A DNA stretch of 58,065 nucleotides from NCBI GenBank assembly GCA_903893565.1, contig CAITMU010000068.1, positions 1 to 58,065 on the forward strand, read 5' to 3'. Position numbers and translations under genes: made by a program. Under the pieces are notes generated by a model, which saw only the letters and a program-made list of their open reading frames with translations, had not been told where the DNA came from and ran no database searches. Positions 37,544-47,145 of this stretch are shown in pieces. This DNA is from an uncultured beta proteobacterium (GTDB lineage: Bacteria > Pseudomonadota > Gammaproteobacteria > Burkholderiales > SG8-41). Numbering within the stretch: position 1 is the stretch's first letter; every line of letters begins with the position of its first letter.

Positions 37544-38593
37544 TTAATCAGTTTTAGCCCCAGCCATTTTGACGACTTTAGCCCATTTGACAATTTCCGT
37601 ACGTAGGAATAACTGAAAAGCTTGGGGACTTTGTGACATCGATGCCTCTAGTGCCAATGTATTGAGGGTTGAAACCACTTCACTGTCTCCCAAGACCCGT
37701 TTAAGGTCAGTAAATATTTTTGTGATCACCGTTACAGGAGTGCCTTGTCGTACTACAAGACCATACCAGCCAGTGATTTCAAATCCTGGAAGTGCGGCTT
37801 CAGCTACGGTCGGGATATCCGGTAATAAAGTGCTTCGTTGCGCACTGGTAATGGCCAGCGCACGCAGTCGTTGAGACTTCAATGGAGCTAAAACAGAAGA
37901 CAGACTTAAAAAAGCCATGTCAACATGCCCACCCATGAGTTCCGTCAGGGAGGGACCTGCTCCTTTATAGGGAATATGAGTGATACTGACACCCGCAAGC
38001 GCTTTAAATAGCTCGCCTGAAAGATGCGGCGATGTGCCGTTGCCCGATGAGGCATAGTTATAGTGGCCTGGATTTTTTTTAGCCAAAGCAATCAAATCCA
38101 TGATCGTATGAGCAGCCAGTGTTGGATTAACCACTAATACATTGGCACCAGTAGCGACTTGACTGATGGCACTAAAGTCTCGTAAAGGCTGGTAACCTAA
38201 TTTGTTATATAGACTCACATTGACGGTAAAGGCGGGTTGGGCCATGAGCAGGGTATATCCGTCTGGTGTGGCTTGGGCAGCCAATTCAAAGCCAAGGTTA
38301 CTGCCTCCCCCAGGTCGGTTATCAACGACCACCGATTCAGACCAGAGGAGGCTGAGTCTTTTAGCCACGGTGCGACTGACGACGTCGGTCGCACCGGCAC
38401 TGGTCACGGGTACGATAATGCGCACCGTGCGAGAAGGATAGGTTTGAGCATGACTGATTGTCGAATATAAAGCGATTGCGATCATTCCGATCAAAATAAA
38501 TAAATAAATGGCTAGGGGTGAAATAACAAATCCGCTGATGCTAAAAGCTTTACGATCGCAAGGGGCAGACTTAATTTGCAGGGAAAAGGTCAA
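37544..38593 (-). CDS. Bug/TctC-family periplasmic solute-binding protein
   Basis: This 349-residue protein starts at a TTG with AGGAG six bases upstream. The N-terminal signal is longer than in the other Bugs here: about 27 polar residues precede the hydrophobic segment IYLFILIGMIAIALY, with cleavage after SHA. Loops: IIVPVTSAGATDVVSR, VVVDNRPGGGSNLGFELAAQ, HIPYKGAGPSLTELMGGH. It stands between the stress protein and a lactonase gene. Confidence 0.92.
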   Translation of the reverse strand: MTFSLQIKSAPCDRKAFSISGFVISPLAIYLFILIGMIAIALYSTISHAQTYPSRTVRIIVPVTSAGATDVVSRTVAKRLSLLWSESVVVDNRPGGGSNLGFELAAQATPDGYTLLMAQPAFTVNVSLYNKLGYQPLRDFSAISQVATGANVLVVNPTLAAHTIMDLIALAKKNPGHYNYASSGNGTSPHLSGELFKALAGVSITHIPYKGAGPSLTELMGGHVDMAFLSLSSVLAPLKSQRLRALAITSAQRSTLLPDIPTVAEAALPGFEITGWYGLVVRQGTPVTVITKIFTDLKRVLGDSEVVSTLNTLALEASMSQSPQAFQLFLRTEIVKWAKVVKMAGAKTD

Positions 38594-38941
38594 ATGAGTC
38601 TCCTAGGGGGCTTGGCCCAGAGTTGAGAGCCCTGTTCAATATGATCGATGGTAAATTCTCTGAGAAGTGGGTGAGTGGCAAGCAGATTTTATATGGTTTG
38701 AGTCTTCATGAGAAAGTAAGATATTTTAAGTTTTCTTCAGTGTAGGGCCTTCAAGAGAATTAAAATAATCAAATTTTTTTGAAAAGGGCCAGTAGAGATT
38801 GAGAAATATTCTGTAATACAGTAGCGTAATCGCTTAACATGTCCTATGCACAGGGTGTAGTTAACATCGAGAGTTAATTTCAAATGAAATCTTGCGCTTG
38901 TATCAGTTAGATATCAAGGGTTTAAGCTACAGAGGAAAAAA
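38594..38941. other. 348-bp intergenic region
   Basis: This is AT-rich DNA between two divergent genes (the Bug at 37544 and the lactonase at 38942). It probably holds both promoters. I see no further gene, repeat or hairpin. Confidence 0.5.
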
Positions 38942-40111
38942 ATGAATTCAAACCACAAACTTAGTCAATCCGTTTATGCGAGTGTGGGCAAAATGCTGAC
39001 CCGCTATGAATTCGATGCTGACCGATCTTCATTGATCAAACGTGAAACGCTCGAGTTACCTTTTAACGTTCAGTACGCATGGGCTCATCCCACTCAACCC
39101 TTTCTTTATTTGGCTTGTAGTAACGGTTCTCCATCGGAGGTGGGATCGGCGCATTGTTTGGTCAGCCTTGTTCTAAACGGCCAGTCGGGAGTAATGTCCA
39201 TGATGGGAGAACCAGTGGGACTGGCTGCCAGAGCGGTTCATATGACCTTGGATCAGAAAGGACAGTTTATCTTGGTGGCTTACAATAAGCCCAGCCGAGT
39301 CAGTGTGCATCGACTATTAGCCAATGGTTTGATTGGTGAAGAAGTCGAGCAAACGCAAACATTGGATACGGGGATTTATGCGCATCAGGTCAGAGTGTCC
39401 TTATCTAATAAATCCGTGATTGTGGTGGCTCGTGGGAATAATGCCAAAGAAAATCAACCCGAGGATCCAGGATCGTTACGGGTTTTTTCTTTTTCGGAAT
39501 CAGGACAGCTTAAGACCAGTTCCACAGTAGCGCCGAAACAAGGTTATGGATTTGGGCCCCGGCACTTAGATTTTCACCCCTCTAAACCGTGGGTTTATGT
39601 ATCGCTAGAAAGACAGAATGGGTTGCATATGTATCTTGCCAACGAAATGGGGGATCAAGTAGCGGAGCAACCCAGCTATGTAAAGCCCACTTTGAGTGAA
39701 GAGCCAGGTTCTCGGCCCCGCCAGCGATCAGGTACCGTTCATGTTCACCCCAATGGCCGTTCTGTCTATGTGGCTAATCGGGCGAGTGGATTAGACAGTG
39801 AGCAAATGTATGTTGGCGGAGAGAACAATATTGCCGTTTATCGAATTGATGCAATTAGTGGTGAACCCACCATTATTCAGCACATGGATACACGAGGTGT
39901 GGTGGCACGCACTTTTGCCCTAGATAAAACAGGGACCCTGTTGTTGGCAGCGAATTCGCAAACGATTAGGGTAAAAAAAGATGGACAACAGACCTTGATC
40001 CCAGCGAGCTTGGCCTTATTCCACGTTTTGAATGATGGTTCATTAGCGTATGTGGGAAAAACCGATGTCCCGGTGGGTGAGGAGGTATTGTTTTGGATGG
40101 GTATCGCCTAA
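38942..40111 (+). CDS. Lactonase family protein (seven-bladed propeller, 6-phosphogluconolactonase Pgl-like)
   Basis: This 389-residue protein has no signal peptide, and AGAGGAAAAAA precedes the ATG. Propeller blades show WAHPTQPFLYLACSNG, GFGPRHLDFHPSKPWVYVSLE (with the conserved PRHL segment) and GTVHVHPNGRSVYVANRASG, then a late TFALDKTGTLLLAANSQT. These match the PF10282 lactonase group, whose members hydrolyse 6-phosphogluconolactone or muconolactone-type rings. Its stop overlaps that of the convergent Bug gene. A lactone-ligand receptor/enzyme pair is plausible. Confidence 0.9.
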   Translation: MNSNHKLSQSVYASVGKMLTRYEFDADRSSLIKRETLELPFNVQYAWAHPTQPFLYLACSNGSPSEVGSAHCLVSLVLNGQSGVMSMMGEPVGLAARAVHMTLDQKGQFILVAYNKPSRVSVHRLLANGLIGEEVEQTQTLDTGIYAHQVRVSLSNKSVIVVARGNNAKENQPEDPGSLRVFSFSESGQLKTSSTVAPKQGYGFGPRHLDFHPSKPWVYVSLERQNGLHMYLANEMGDQVAEQPSYVKPTLSEEPGSRPRQRSGTVHVHPNGRSVYVANRASGLDSEQMYVGGENNIAVYRIDAISGEPTIIQHMDTRGVVARTFALDKTGTLLLAANSQTIRVKKDGQQTLIPASLALFHVLNDGSLAYVGKTDVPVGEEVLFWMGIA

Positions 40112-41148
40112 GGCAGCGATTCCACACTGATGTGAGCTTGTTGGATTAATTTTTTCCAGCTAATGAGATCGTTTTTAATCATTTGCTGATAACCCTGGGG
40201 CGTTGTGGTGGCCACTTCCAAGCCGTTGTTTTGAAAGTGTAGACGGGTGTTGTCCTTTTCTAACCAACGATTCATGACGGGGTTGATTTTATCGATGATC
40301 GCTTTCGGTAAGTTAGTCGGCCCCACTAGTCCCCACCAGCCGGTATTGTAATACCCGGGAATGGTTTCATTGATAGCGGGGATGTTGGGAGCCCAGCTAA
40401 TGCGTTGTGTGTGTCCAACCCCTAACACCTTTAGTCGTCCGTTTTGTAGGTAGGGCATAACAGTTAAAAGTCCGGTAATGGTGAGTTGAATGCTGCCAGA
40501 GATGAGTTCACTCATGGATTGACCACTACCTTTGTAAGGCACGTGCAAGAATTTAATACCGGTTAAAGTCATTAACTGGGCCCCGCCAATGTGGTTGGGT
40601 GTGCCGATACCGGGAGAGGAAAAATTTAATTGATTCGGCCGAGATTTCGCATAAACGATCAGTTCTTGAACGGAATTGACGGGTAGTTGATTATTAACAA
40701 TGAGGCAGTAGGGAACATAGGTGGCTAGTCCTATCGGAGAAAAATCCTTGATGGGGTCATAGTTTATTTTTTGTTCGAGTAAGGCGGGGCCCGATACCAA
40801 TCCACCAATGGTGCCGAGCAATAAGGTGTAGCCATCGGGGGGGGCTTTAGCCCCTATAGCATGCCCAAGGGTCGCGCCAGCGCCGGGTCGGTTATCCATG
40901 ACCACGGGTTGGCCGAAGGCCTCTGTCAGTGACTTGCCAATTTCACGCGCGGTAAAATCAGTGCCGGCCCCAGCCGGATAGGGAACGATAATACGAATGG
41001 GTTTGTAGGGGTAGGGTAATTGTGCGTTTGCACTCAGAACGATCCCCCAAAAGCAAAATCCCCAAACGCTGAGCCAGTTAAGCTGATGTGTTGGAGTCTT
41101 TTTTTGTGCTGGGCGAGGCTTAAAGCAATGAGAAAAAAAATGGGTCAT
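40108..41148 (-). CDS. Bug/TctC-family periplasmic solute-binding protein (close paralog of the Bug at 22611)
   Basis: This 346-residue protein has a 40-residue leader with a hydrophobic stretch WLSVWGFCFWGIVLS and cleavage after ANA. Loops: IIVPYPAGAGTDFTAR, VVMDNRPGAGATLGHAIGAK, HVPYKGSGQSMSELISGS. Segments YDPIKDFSPIGLAT, NSVQELI and NTGWWGLV are nearly the same as in the selenoprotein-linked Bug. The likeness runs along the whole mature chain, so the ligands are probably related. It converges on the lactonase gene with overlapping stops. Confidence 0.93.
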   Translation of the reverse strand: MTHFFSHCFKPRPAQKKTPTHQLNWLSVWGFCFWGIVLSANAQLPYPYKPIRIIVPYPAGAGTDFTAREIGKSLTEAFGQPVVMDNRPGAGATLGHAIGAKAPPDGYTLLLGTIGGLVSGPALLEQKINYDPIKDFSPIGLATYVPYCLIVNNQLPVNSVQELIVYAKSRPNQLNFSSPGIGTPNHIGGAQLMTLTGIKFLHVPYKGSGQSMSELISGSIQLTITGLLTVMPYLQNGRLKVLGVGHTQRISWAPNIPAINETIPGYYNTGWWGLVGPTNLPKAIIDKINPVMNRWLEKDNTRLHFQNNGLEVATTTPQGYQQMIKNDLISWKKLIQQAHISVESLP

Positions 41149-41389
41149 GGCACCGTTTTTTCAAGTTTTTTTGTAAAAATATCAAAGGCATCGTGAAGAA
41201 TATATTCAAAAACTAGCCAAGGGTTTTATTTTTAGCGCAAGAATTAGCCCTTTTGTCATTCTATAGTAATGCTTATATGGTTTAACGGATAAGTATTTTT
41301 TAGCTAGTGCTATTAAATGCACAAAAATACCCCTTGATTACGATTTAGAGGGTAATATTTAAGATACAACTAAAAAGGAGGGTTTTCTC

Positions 41390-42283
41390 ATGGAACGCAA
41401 AAAAGTCACTGATTTTCCGCCTGAGGTATTGAAGTTATTTGACGGCTATGTGCATGGATCGAAAACTCGCCGAGAGTTTCTTGATGAAGCGGCTAAATTT
41501 GCCATTGGTGGGGTGAGTGCAGCGGCTATGTTGGAGAGTTTGCAGCCTAATTTTTCTTGGGCGCAGGAAGTGAAAAAAGACGACGCTAGAATTTCCGCGG
41601 CTTATATCGATTACGATTCTCCTCAAGGTTCCGGCTCAATGAAAGGGTATTATGCTAAACCCGTCAATGCCTCGGCACGTCTGCCCGGCATCTTGGTGAT
41701 TCACGAAAATCGTGGCCTGAATCCTTATATTGAAGATGTGACGCGTCGATTGGCGTTGTTAAATTATGTGGCTTTTGCTCCTGATGCGCTCTCGCCCCTG
41801 GGTGGCTACCCGGGTGACGAGGATAAGGCCAGAGATCTTTTTGCAAAGCAAGATGGTAAAAAAAGGATTGAAGATCTTGTCACGGCGGCTTCAACATTGA
41901 AGTCACGTGCAGAGTGCACAGGAAAAATCGGAGCGATTGGATTTTGCTTTGGGGGCGGGATTGTGAATTTACTAGCGACCCGTATGCCCGATTTGGTAGC
42001 AGGGGTTCCTTATTATGGCACGCAGCCGACCGCGGATGAGACGGCTAAAATCAAGGCCGCCTTGCTCATTCACTATGCTGCCAATGATGATCGTGTCAAT
42101 GCGGGTTGGCCTGCTTTTGAGGTGGCATTGAAATCGCATCAGGTACGATACGAAATGCATCGTTATGACAAGACGGAACATGGCTTTCATAACGATACGA
42201 CGCCACGCTATGATGAGTCGGCGGCAAAGTTGTCCTGGTCTAGAAGCATCGCGTTTTTTAATAAACATTTGAAGGATATTTAG
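41390..42283 (+). CDS. Dienelactone hydrolase family protein with Tat-like leader
   Basis: This is a 297-residue protein with a ribosome-binding site AAGGAGG. The leader SKTRREFLDEAAKFAIGGVSAAAML, with a twin-arginine RREFL core near residue 28 and WAQ near residue 58, suggests Tat export. The hydrolase triad is clear: Cys in GAIGFCFGGG, Asp in YAANDDRVN and His in KTEHGFHND, the Cys-Asp-His set of dienelactone hydrolase. It is followed by a ThDP enzyme 175 bp downstream. Related exported proteins are common and their substrates are mostly unknown. Confidence 0.92.
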   Translation: MERKKVTDFPPEVLKLFDGYVHGSKTRREFLDEAAKFAIGGVSAAAMLESLQPNFSWAQEVKKDDARISAAYIDYDSPQGSGSMKGYYAKPVNASARLPGILVIHENRGLNPYIEDVTRRLALLNYVAFAPDALSPLGGYPGDEDKARDLFAKQDGKKRIEDLVTAASTLKSRAECTGKIGAIGFCFGGGIVNLLATRMPDLVAGVPYYGTQPTADETAKIKAALLIHYAANDDRVNAGWPAFEVALKSHQVRYEMHRYDKTEHGFHNDTTPRYDESAAKLSWSRSIAFFNKHLKDI

Positions 42284-42458
42284 AGACAGTGTTAGTTTTT
42301 TAGGGCTGATGAAGAAAAGAAAAAATGCCGTATTCAGTACTTGCAAAGCCCGATAAAATGACTGTCTCAAAGTGGTATTGTTTTTCATTCGGCCGAAGTG
42401 AAATATTCATAATTAAACATGGTTTCAAGACTATAAAGACAAACGAAGGGGTGGACGC

Positions 42459-44135
42459 ATGAGTGCTAAAGAGCTAGATAAAACTCAAACCGTGACAGGT
42501 TCTCAAGCTTTAGTGGATGGCCTTTTAAGAGAGGGGATTGACCATGTGTTCGGAATACCTGGAACACAGAATTTAGCTTTTTTGGATGTACTACGCGAAA
42601 CACCTAAGATTCGTTTTATATTGACGCGTCACGAGCAAGGGGCCGCTTTTATGGCCTATGGCTTTGCCAGAACCCGTAATGCACCCGCTGTGGTGACGGC
42701 TACGGAGGGACCAGGATTAACCAATTTAGTGACGGCGATTGCCGCGGCTCACAAGGGCAATGTTCCTCTGATTAGTATTTGTGGCGTTCAGGAAAGTGAG
42801 ATGCGAGAGCGTGACGCCACTCAAGACCTTGATCAAATCCCATTCATGCGGCCGATTACTAAATGGGCTCACAGCATCGCCTACCCGGAAAAAATACAAG
42901 AATCCGTGCGCAAGGCGTTCCGTGTTGCACTGACGGAGCCTCAAGGGCCTACCCATATTGAAGCACCCAATGATGTTTTGTTAAAACCGGTACAGCCAGA
43001 ACCTTATTCACCTCAATCCTACCGTAATACGGTGGCTTCAGTTTGTTCACCCGTGCAAATTGAAGCGGCTTGGCAGATGATCAGTCAAGCACAAAGGCCT
43101 TTGTTGGTGGTCGGGCGTGGGGTGATGAAAGAAGGTGTGATGGAGCAGATGCAAAACTTGGCTACCGCGAGTGGTATTCCTGTGGCAGTTTTGCAATACT
43201 GTCCCGATGCATTTGCTTCAACGCATCCGCTTTGTTTGGGGCCTTTGGGTAGGAATGGTTTTAGCAGTGCTAACAAAGCGGCTCCGCAAGCGGACGTGAT
43301 CGTGGCTATAGGAGCGCATTTTGATGTATTTTCTACGTTATACAAATATGGTATTTTTGATCAAAACGCGAAAATTATTCATCAGACCGCTGCTCCAGGT
43401 CAAATTGGCATTGTATTTCCTGTGGCTTTGGGCGTTGCCGGTTCGACTGGTAGCTTTGTTCAAGGGCTGACTCAACTGGCGAGTCAGGCTTCACCACGTT
43501 CACCATGGGTCGATGTGGCTAAAGCTCGGGCTGAGTATGATGCTCAATTAAATGCGGTCTTAAAACCTGAAGCCGTTCCCATACAATCCCAATTTGTCGC
43601 GCATGTCATTCGTAAGGTATTACCAAAAAATGGAATTTGTGTGGTGGATGCAGGTAATGGTGGTAAACATGTGCGCAGTTATTTTAAGAGTTATGAACCC
43701 TTTAGCTTTATGTGTATTGATGATTGGGCCTCGGTGGGAGGTTCCTTCCCCATAGCGCTAGGCGCTAAGTTGGCTCACCCCAATCGCACAGTGATTTCAG
43801 CTTCCGGCGATATGGGCATTATGTGCAATATAGGTGAGCTTGAAACCGCCGTGCGAGAAAACATAGCCGTGGTACATATCATTTTTAATGACGAGGGCTT
43901 GGGCAATGAGCGAGCCTTTCAGAACGAGCACTTTGGCGGACGGTTTTTTGCCGTGGATTACAAGAACCCCGATTTTGGGTCTCTCGCCAAAGTGTTTGGT
44001 GCCTATGGCGAGCGTGTGACCAAGCCGGGGGATCTAGAAGGAGCGATTCGGCGTGCTTTAGCCAGCGGAAAGCCGGCGTTGATTGATGTGATGATTGATC
44101 AAAATACATTAGCCCCTGTGGTTTTTAAACAGTAA
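42459..44135 (+). CDS. Thiamine diphosphate-dependent enzyme (acetolactate synthase-like)
   Basis: This 558-residue protein has the three-domain layout of the ThDP decarboxylase family. The activating glutamate is E59 in LTRHEQGAAFMAYGFAR. EGPGLTNLVTAIAAA is the Pyr-domain motif. The cofactor motif begins ASGDMGIMCNIGELETA and ends at IIFNDEGLGNE, with a single Asn plus Asp instead of NN. ThDP enzymes of this shape form or break C-C bonds next to a carbonyl, for example in 2-oxo-acid decarboxylation. No regulatory subunit gene is present, so acetolactate synthase itself is unlikely. A stem-loop lies 32 bp downstream. Confidence 0.9.
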   Translation: MSAKELDKTQTVTGSQALVDGLLREGIDHVFGIPGTQNLAFLDVLRETPKIRFILTRHEQGAAFMAYGFARTRNAPAVVTATEGPGLTNLVTAIAAAHKGNVPLISICGVQESEMRERDATQDLDQIPFMRPITKWAHSIAYPEKIQESVRKAFRVALTEPQGPTHIEAPNDVLLKPVQPEPYSPQSYRNTVASVCSPVQIEAAWQMISQAQRPLLVVGRGVMKEGVMEQMQNLATASGIPVAVLQYCPDAFASTHPLCLGPLGRNGFSSANKAAPQADVIVAIGAHFDVFSTLYKYGIFDQNAKIIHQTAAPGQIGIVFPVALGVAGSTGSFVQGLTQLASQASPRSPWVDVAKARAEYDAQLNAVLKPEAVPIQSQFVAHVIRKVLPKNGICVVDAGNGGKHVRSYFKSYEPFSFMCIDDWASVGGSFPIALGAKLAHPNRTVISASGDMGIMCNIGELETAVRENIAVVHIIFNDEGLGNERAFQNEHFGGRFFAVDYKNPDFGSLAKVFGAYGERVTKPGDLEGAIRRALASGKPALIDVMIDQNTLAPVVFKQ

Positions 44136-44166
44136 TGCTTCACCCCGCGAGTGAAGGTGAGCGAAT

Positions 44167-44195
44167 GATTAGGGCGAGATTTTTTCGCCCTAATC
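44167..44195. terminator. Stem-loop between convergent ThDP-enzyme and Bug genes
   Basis: The stem GATTAGGGCGA / TCGCCCTAATC (11 pairs) closes a seven-base loop. It sits between two convergent genes. There is no T-run after either arm, so it is a weak or Rho-assisted terminator at best. Confidence 0.45.
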
Positions 44196-44240
44196 TAGAA
44201 TCAAAGACTTTCGGTTTTTGCTTAACTGAAGATTTGTAGT

Positions 44241-45209
44241 TTATTCAACTTTGATATTACCGTTTTTAACGACTTGGGCATATTTTTGAATTTCGTCGGC
44301 AATAAAGCGGTTGTATTCATCTGGTGTATTGTGTCCGCCTTCCATAGCATTAGATTTTAATTTTTCTTGTATTTCGGGAAGTTTTAAAATGCGCCCAATC
44401 GATTGATTGAGACGCTGAATGACCTGAGGAGCAGTGCCTAGGGGTGCCCACATGCCAAACCAAGTGGTGGCTGAATAGCCAGGTGCTGCCTCATTAATTG
44501 CAGGCAGTTCAGGCATCAAATTCGACCGTTTGTCGCCCGTGACTGCAATACCTCTTAATTTACCTCCGGCGATATGCTGTGATAACACGAGGGGTCCCCC
44601 GCAATAAATATCGATATGCCCCCCTAGTAAATCAATAATGGCGGGGGCATCCCCTTTGTAAGGGGCATGCACCATCTCTAAATTGGCCATTTGGCGAAAC
44701 ATCTCCGTGGCTAAATGCGGTACGCTTCCGGTGCCCGAAGAGCCAAAGGTAATGGAGTTAGGTTTTGCACGTGCTAGGGCGATAAATTCTTTTAGATTAT
44801 TGGCTTTGATATTAGGGTGAATAGCCATGATGAAAGGGCCGCGGGTGATTAAACTCACAGGGGCGATCGCCTTAATTGGATCGTAGGGGAGTTTGTAAAG
44901 TGCGGCATTAGAGGCAAAGCTCGAAGCGCCAATCATGATCGTATAACCGTCAGGCAGCGCTTTAACGGCCATTTCAGATCCAATAGCACCGCCTGCGCCC
45001 GCACGGTTATCAATAACAAATTGTTGGCCAAATTCCTCAGAGAGTTTAGGCGCCATGATGCGAGCGACCACATCAGTGCCGCCACCAGGGGCAAAAGGTA
45101 CGATCGTTCGAATCACTTTATTGGGCCAAACAGAGGCATTGTCAGCTAAGACGTGGGAAGTCAAAAAACAGAAAAAAAAGATAAGACCAATGCGCTGATT
45201 TTTCATCAT
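44241..45209 (-). CDS. Bug/TctC-family periplasmic solute-binding protein
   Basis: This 322-residue protein has signal peptide MMKNQRIGLIFFFCFL with cleavage after VLA. Its loops are the most canonical in the window: TIVPFAPGGGTDVVAR, FVIDNRAGAGGAIGSEMAVK, HAPYKGDAPAIIDLLGGH. In the last of these an Asp replaces the usual Gly. It converges with the ThDP enzyme, and is divergent from the cupin at 45467, with about 250 bp of AT-rich promoter DNA between them. Confidence 0.93.
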   Translation of the reverse strand: MMKNQRIGLIFFFCFLTSHVLADNASVWPNKVIRTIVPFAPGGGTDVVARIMAPKLSEEFGQQFVIDNRAGAGGAIGSEMAVKALPDGYTIMIGASSFASNAALYKLPYDPIKAIAPVSLITRGPFIMAIHPNIKANNLKEFIALARAKPNSITFGSSGTGSVPHLATEMFRQMANLEMVHAPYKGDAPAIIDLLGGHIDIYCGGPLVLSQHIAGGKLRGIAVTGDKRSNLMPELPAINEAAPGYSATTWFGMWAPLGTAPQVIQRLNQSIGRILKLPEIQEKLKSNAMEGGHNTPDEYNRFIADEIQKYAQVVKNGNIKVE

Positions 45210-45466
45210 GAGATTCGCTTATTTTAAAATTGCTAGTAGAAAAAAAGAACCATTCATTCGCCGAGTGTATAAGAATACCAAGCAAAAAATGGAAGAGATT
45301 TTTTTAGTATTTTTGTAATTTGAGGTATTAATGTTAACCTTCCTAGATCCAGATCGCGACCTGTAAATTAAGTCGCAATCCCATCAAGGCATCCTACAAA
45401 TAAATAATGGTGCCCTGCTTTTTATTATAATTAAACAGTAATATTATAAACCGAAAGGAAGTGAAC

Positions 45467-46042
45467 ATGATCAGACGTGTTGTTACGGGGCATGATGAAA
45501 AGGGTAAAGCGATTGTCGTGTCTGATGCGCCGGCTCCTTTTGTGATAACCAATCCAGCACGTCCTGGCTACATTTCGACCGATATTTGGAGAACGGCAGC
45601 TACGCCGGCTCCGGTAGTAGCGCATCACGAAGAGACTACGATGGGGCCTCGGCGCCAGATGCCTGAGAAAAATGGGACGGTCTTTCGTATTAATCGGGTG
45701 ATGCCCGAGACGGATGAGATTCGAAATATGAGCGTGGAGCAGTCAAAAAAACTATTTGCTGCACTAGGTAATGAGCAAGCCTCAACCTTCGGCAAGAACG
45801 CCCGCCATCCCTTAATGCACCGTACGGCCACCATTGATTATGTGTTGATTTTGTCGGGGGAAATTTACTGCGTATTAGATGATTCGGAGGTGTTGCTAAA
45901 GGCTGGGGATATGATGGTTCAATGCGGTACTAATCATGCTTGGAGTAATCGATCCAACGCCCCTTGTGATATTGCTTTTGTTTTAATTGATGGGGCAGTT
46001 GATCCTTCGTTGGTTGAAAAAATAAAAACTTACGAAAAGTAA
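45467..46042 (+). CDS. Single-domain cupin protein
   Basis: I start at the ATG at 45467, five bases after AGGAAG. The roughly 191-residue protein opens with MIRRVVTGHDEKGKAIV, the same opening as the bicupin at 25958-27112. It carries a C-terminal cupin: IDYVLILSGEIYCVLDD and LKAGDMMVQCGTNHAWSNRS. The closing NHAWSNRS is shared with the second half of the bicupin. It is divergent from a Bug gene. The candidate metal ligands are incomplete (His in TNHAW, Glu in SGEIY), so enzymatic activity is uncertain. Confidence 0.88.
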   Translation: MIRRVVTGHDEKGKAIVVSDAPAPFVITNPARPGYISTDIWRTAATPAPVVAHHEETTMGPRRQMPEKNGTVFRINRVMPETDEIRNMSVEQSKKLFAALGNEQASTFGKNARHPLMHRTATIDYVLILSGEIYCVLDDSEVLLKAGDMMVQCGTNHAWSNRSNAPCDIAFVLIDGAVDPSLVEKIKTYEK

Positions 46043-46218
46043 TGCAAACAACCTAAGTTTTATGAATCCAGGGCGGACCTCATAGAAATCATGAGTGAAC
46101 GTTAACCCGTCTTTGTTTGATTTGCTAACGCTTTGGGGAGTGGGCTATCAAACGGGTTAAGAAGATATAAAGCGCTCCTAGGCTCCCTATATATTGCCTC
46201 GAAAACTAAAAGAATTAA

Positions 46219-46264
46219 GTGTGTGCTTGTGTGTGTGTGTGTGGGGGGGGGGGTAAAGCCCCCC
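46219..46264 (+). repeat. GT microsatellite and G11 tract forming a terminator-like hairpin
   Basis: An alternating GT run leads into eleven G residues, the bases TAAAG and six C residues. The last six G and the six C can pair around TAAAG, and ATCTTTTTCGTTTTTT follows. It may therefore serve as a slippage-prone terminator about 200 bp after the cupin gene. Both simple tracts are prone to length change. Confidence 0.6.
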
Positions 46265-46350
46265 ATCTTTTTCGTTTTTTAGTCGATGGCAACATTACTT
46301 AACAATATTTTCATCTAAAGTTAAAAATGCAAAATCACCAAAAAGGGTTA

Positions 46351-47145
46351 ATGAAGATTAGGACGGCCTTTTTCTATTGCTTATTTCTTGCCTTGTCTGG
46401 AAATATTTTTGCTGAGGTCGTATCAATTGACCTGGTTGAAAATGGAAAAATAATAGATGCATCACCGACGTTAACAATGTTTTGGAAAGGGGAAAATCCC
46501 AAAGCAGTTTTAGTGCTAATTCCAGGCGGTGATGGCCATATCGGTTTGAAAATGGACAGACAAGACATTAAATTCCACTTTTATCAAACCATTAAATTGC
46601 TTTCTAATCCATCGGCGACTAGTGGGAATTTTGATGTGGTGATTTTTGACAGTCCTTATCCGTTATCACCTAACCAAAAATATCCTTCAGCAAGAGGTTC
46701 CAGCGACCATATCAAACGTATTGAAAGTGTTTTGACCTATTATAAGGAAAAAACGCAGCTTCCTATTTTTATCATGGGGCATAGTAATGGTGGGATCAGT
46801 TTGATGGAATTGATTCGTAAATTACAAAAAGAAAATAAAACCCATTTAATTGGCGGCATGATTGTGAGTAGCGCCCGAAATGAAACGCTATTTTCGCCGC
46901 CCTTAAATTTTCCAATTTTATTCATAGACCACAAAAACAATGGGTGCACTAGGGGTGACATGACGGTATATGAGACTTATGAAACGGTTAAAAATTTTTC
47001 TCAGTCTGTTGTCGAACAAATTTTGATCACGAGTGGTGAATCACAAAACAATAACCCTTGCTTTAGTGGTTACCATATGTACTACAAAGCTGAAGTCGAA
47101 GCATCCAAAGCCTTAGATGGCTTTTTGACCAGAAATACAAAATAA
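46351..47145 (+). CDS. Exported alpha/beta hydrolase-like protein
   Basis: I prefer the ATG at 46351, where MKIRTAFFYCLFLALSGNIFA forms a signal peptide; an ATG at 46327 is also in frame. The roughly 264-residue protein has VLVLIPGGDGHIGL as the oxyanion strand and IFIMGHSNGGISLMELI as the nucleophile elbow. GYHMYYK near the end gives a candidate His. Cys pairs (NNGCTRGD, NNPCFSG) could form a disulfide after export. It is monocistronic. No Bug gene is adjacent. Substrate unknown. Confidence 0.82.
   Translation: MKIRTAFFYCLFLALSGNIFAEVVSIDLVENGKIIDASPTLTMFWKGENPKAVLVLIPGGDGHIGLKMDRQDIKFHFYQTIKLLSNPSATSGNFDVVIFDSPYPLSPNQKYPSARGSSDHIKRIESVLTYYKEKTQLPIFIMGHSNGGISLMELIRKLQKENKTHLIGGMIVSSARNETLFSPPLNFPILFIDHKNNGCTRGDMTVYETYETVKNFSQSVVEQILITSGESQNNNPCFSGYHMYYKAEVEASKALDGFLTRNTK

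Noticed and set aside
42459..44135. Biosynthetic acetolactate synthase (ilvB)
   Set aside because: No small subunit or branched-chain genes are nearby and the cofactor motif ends in N-D rather than N-N.
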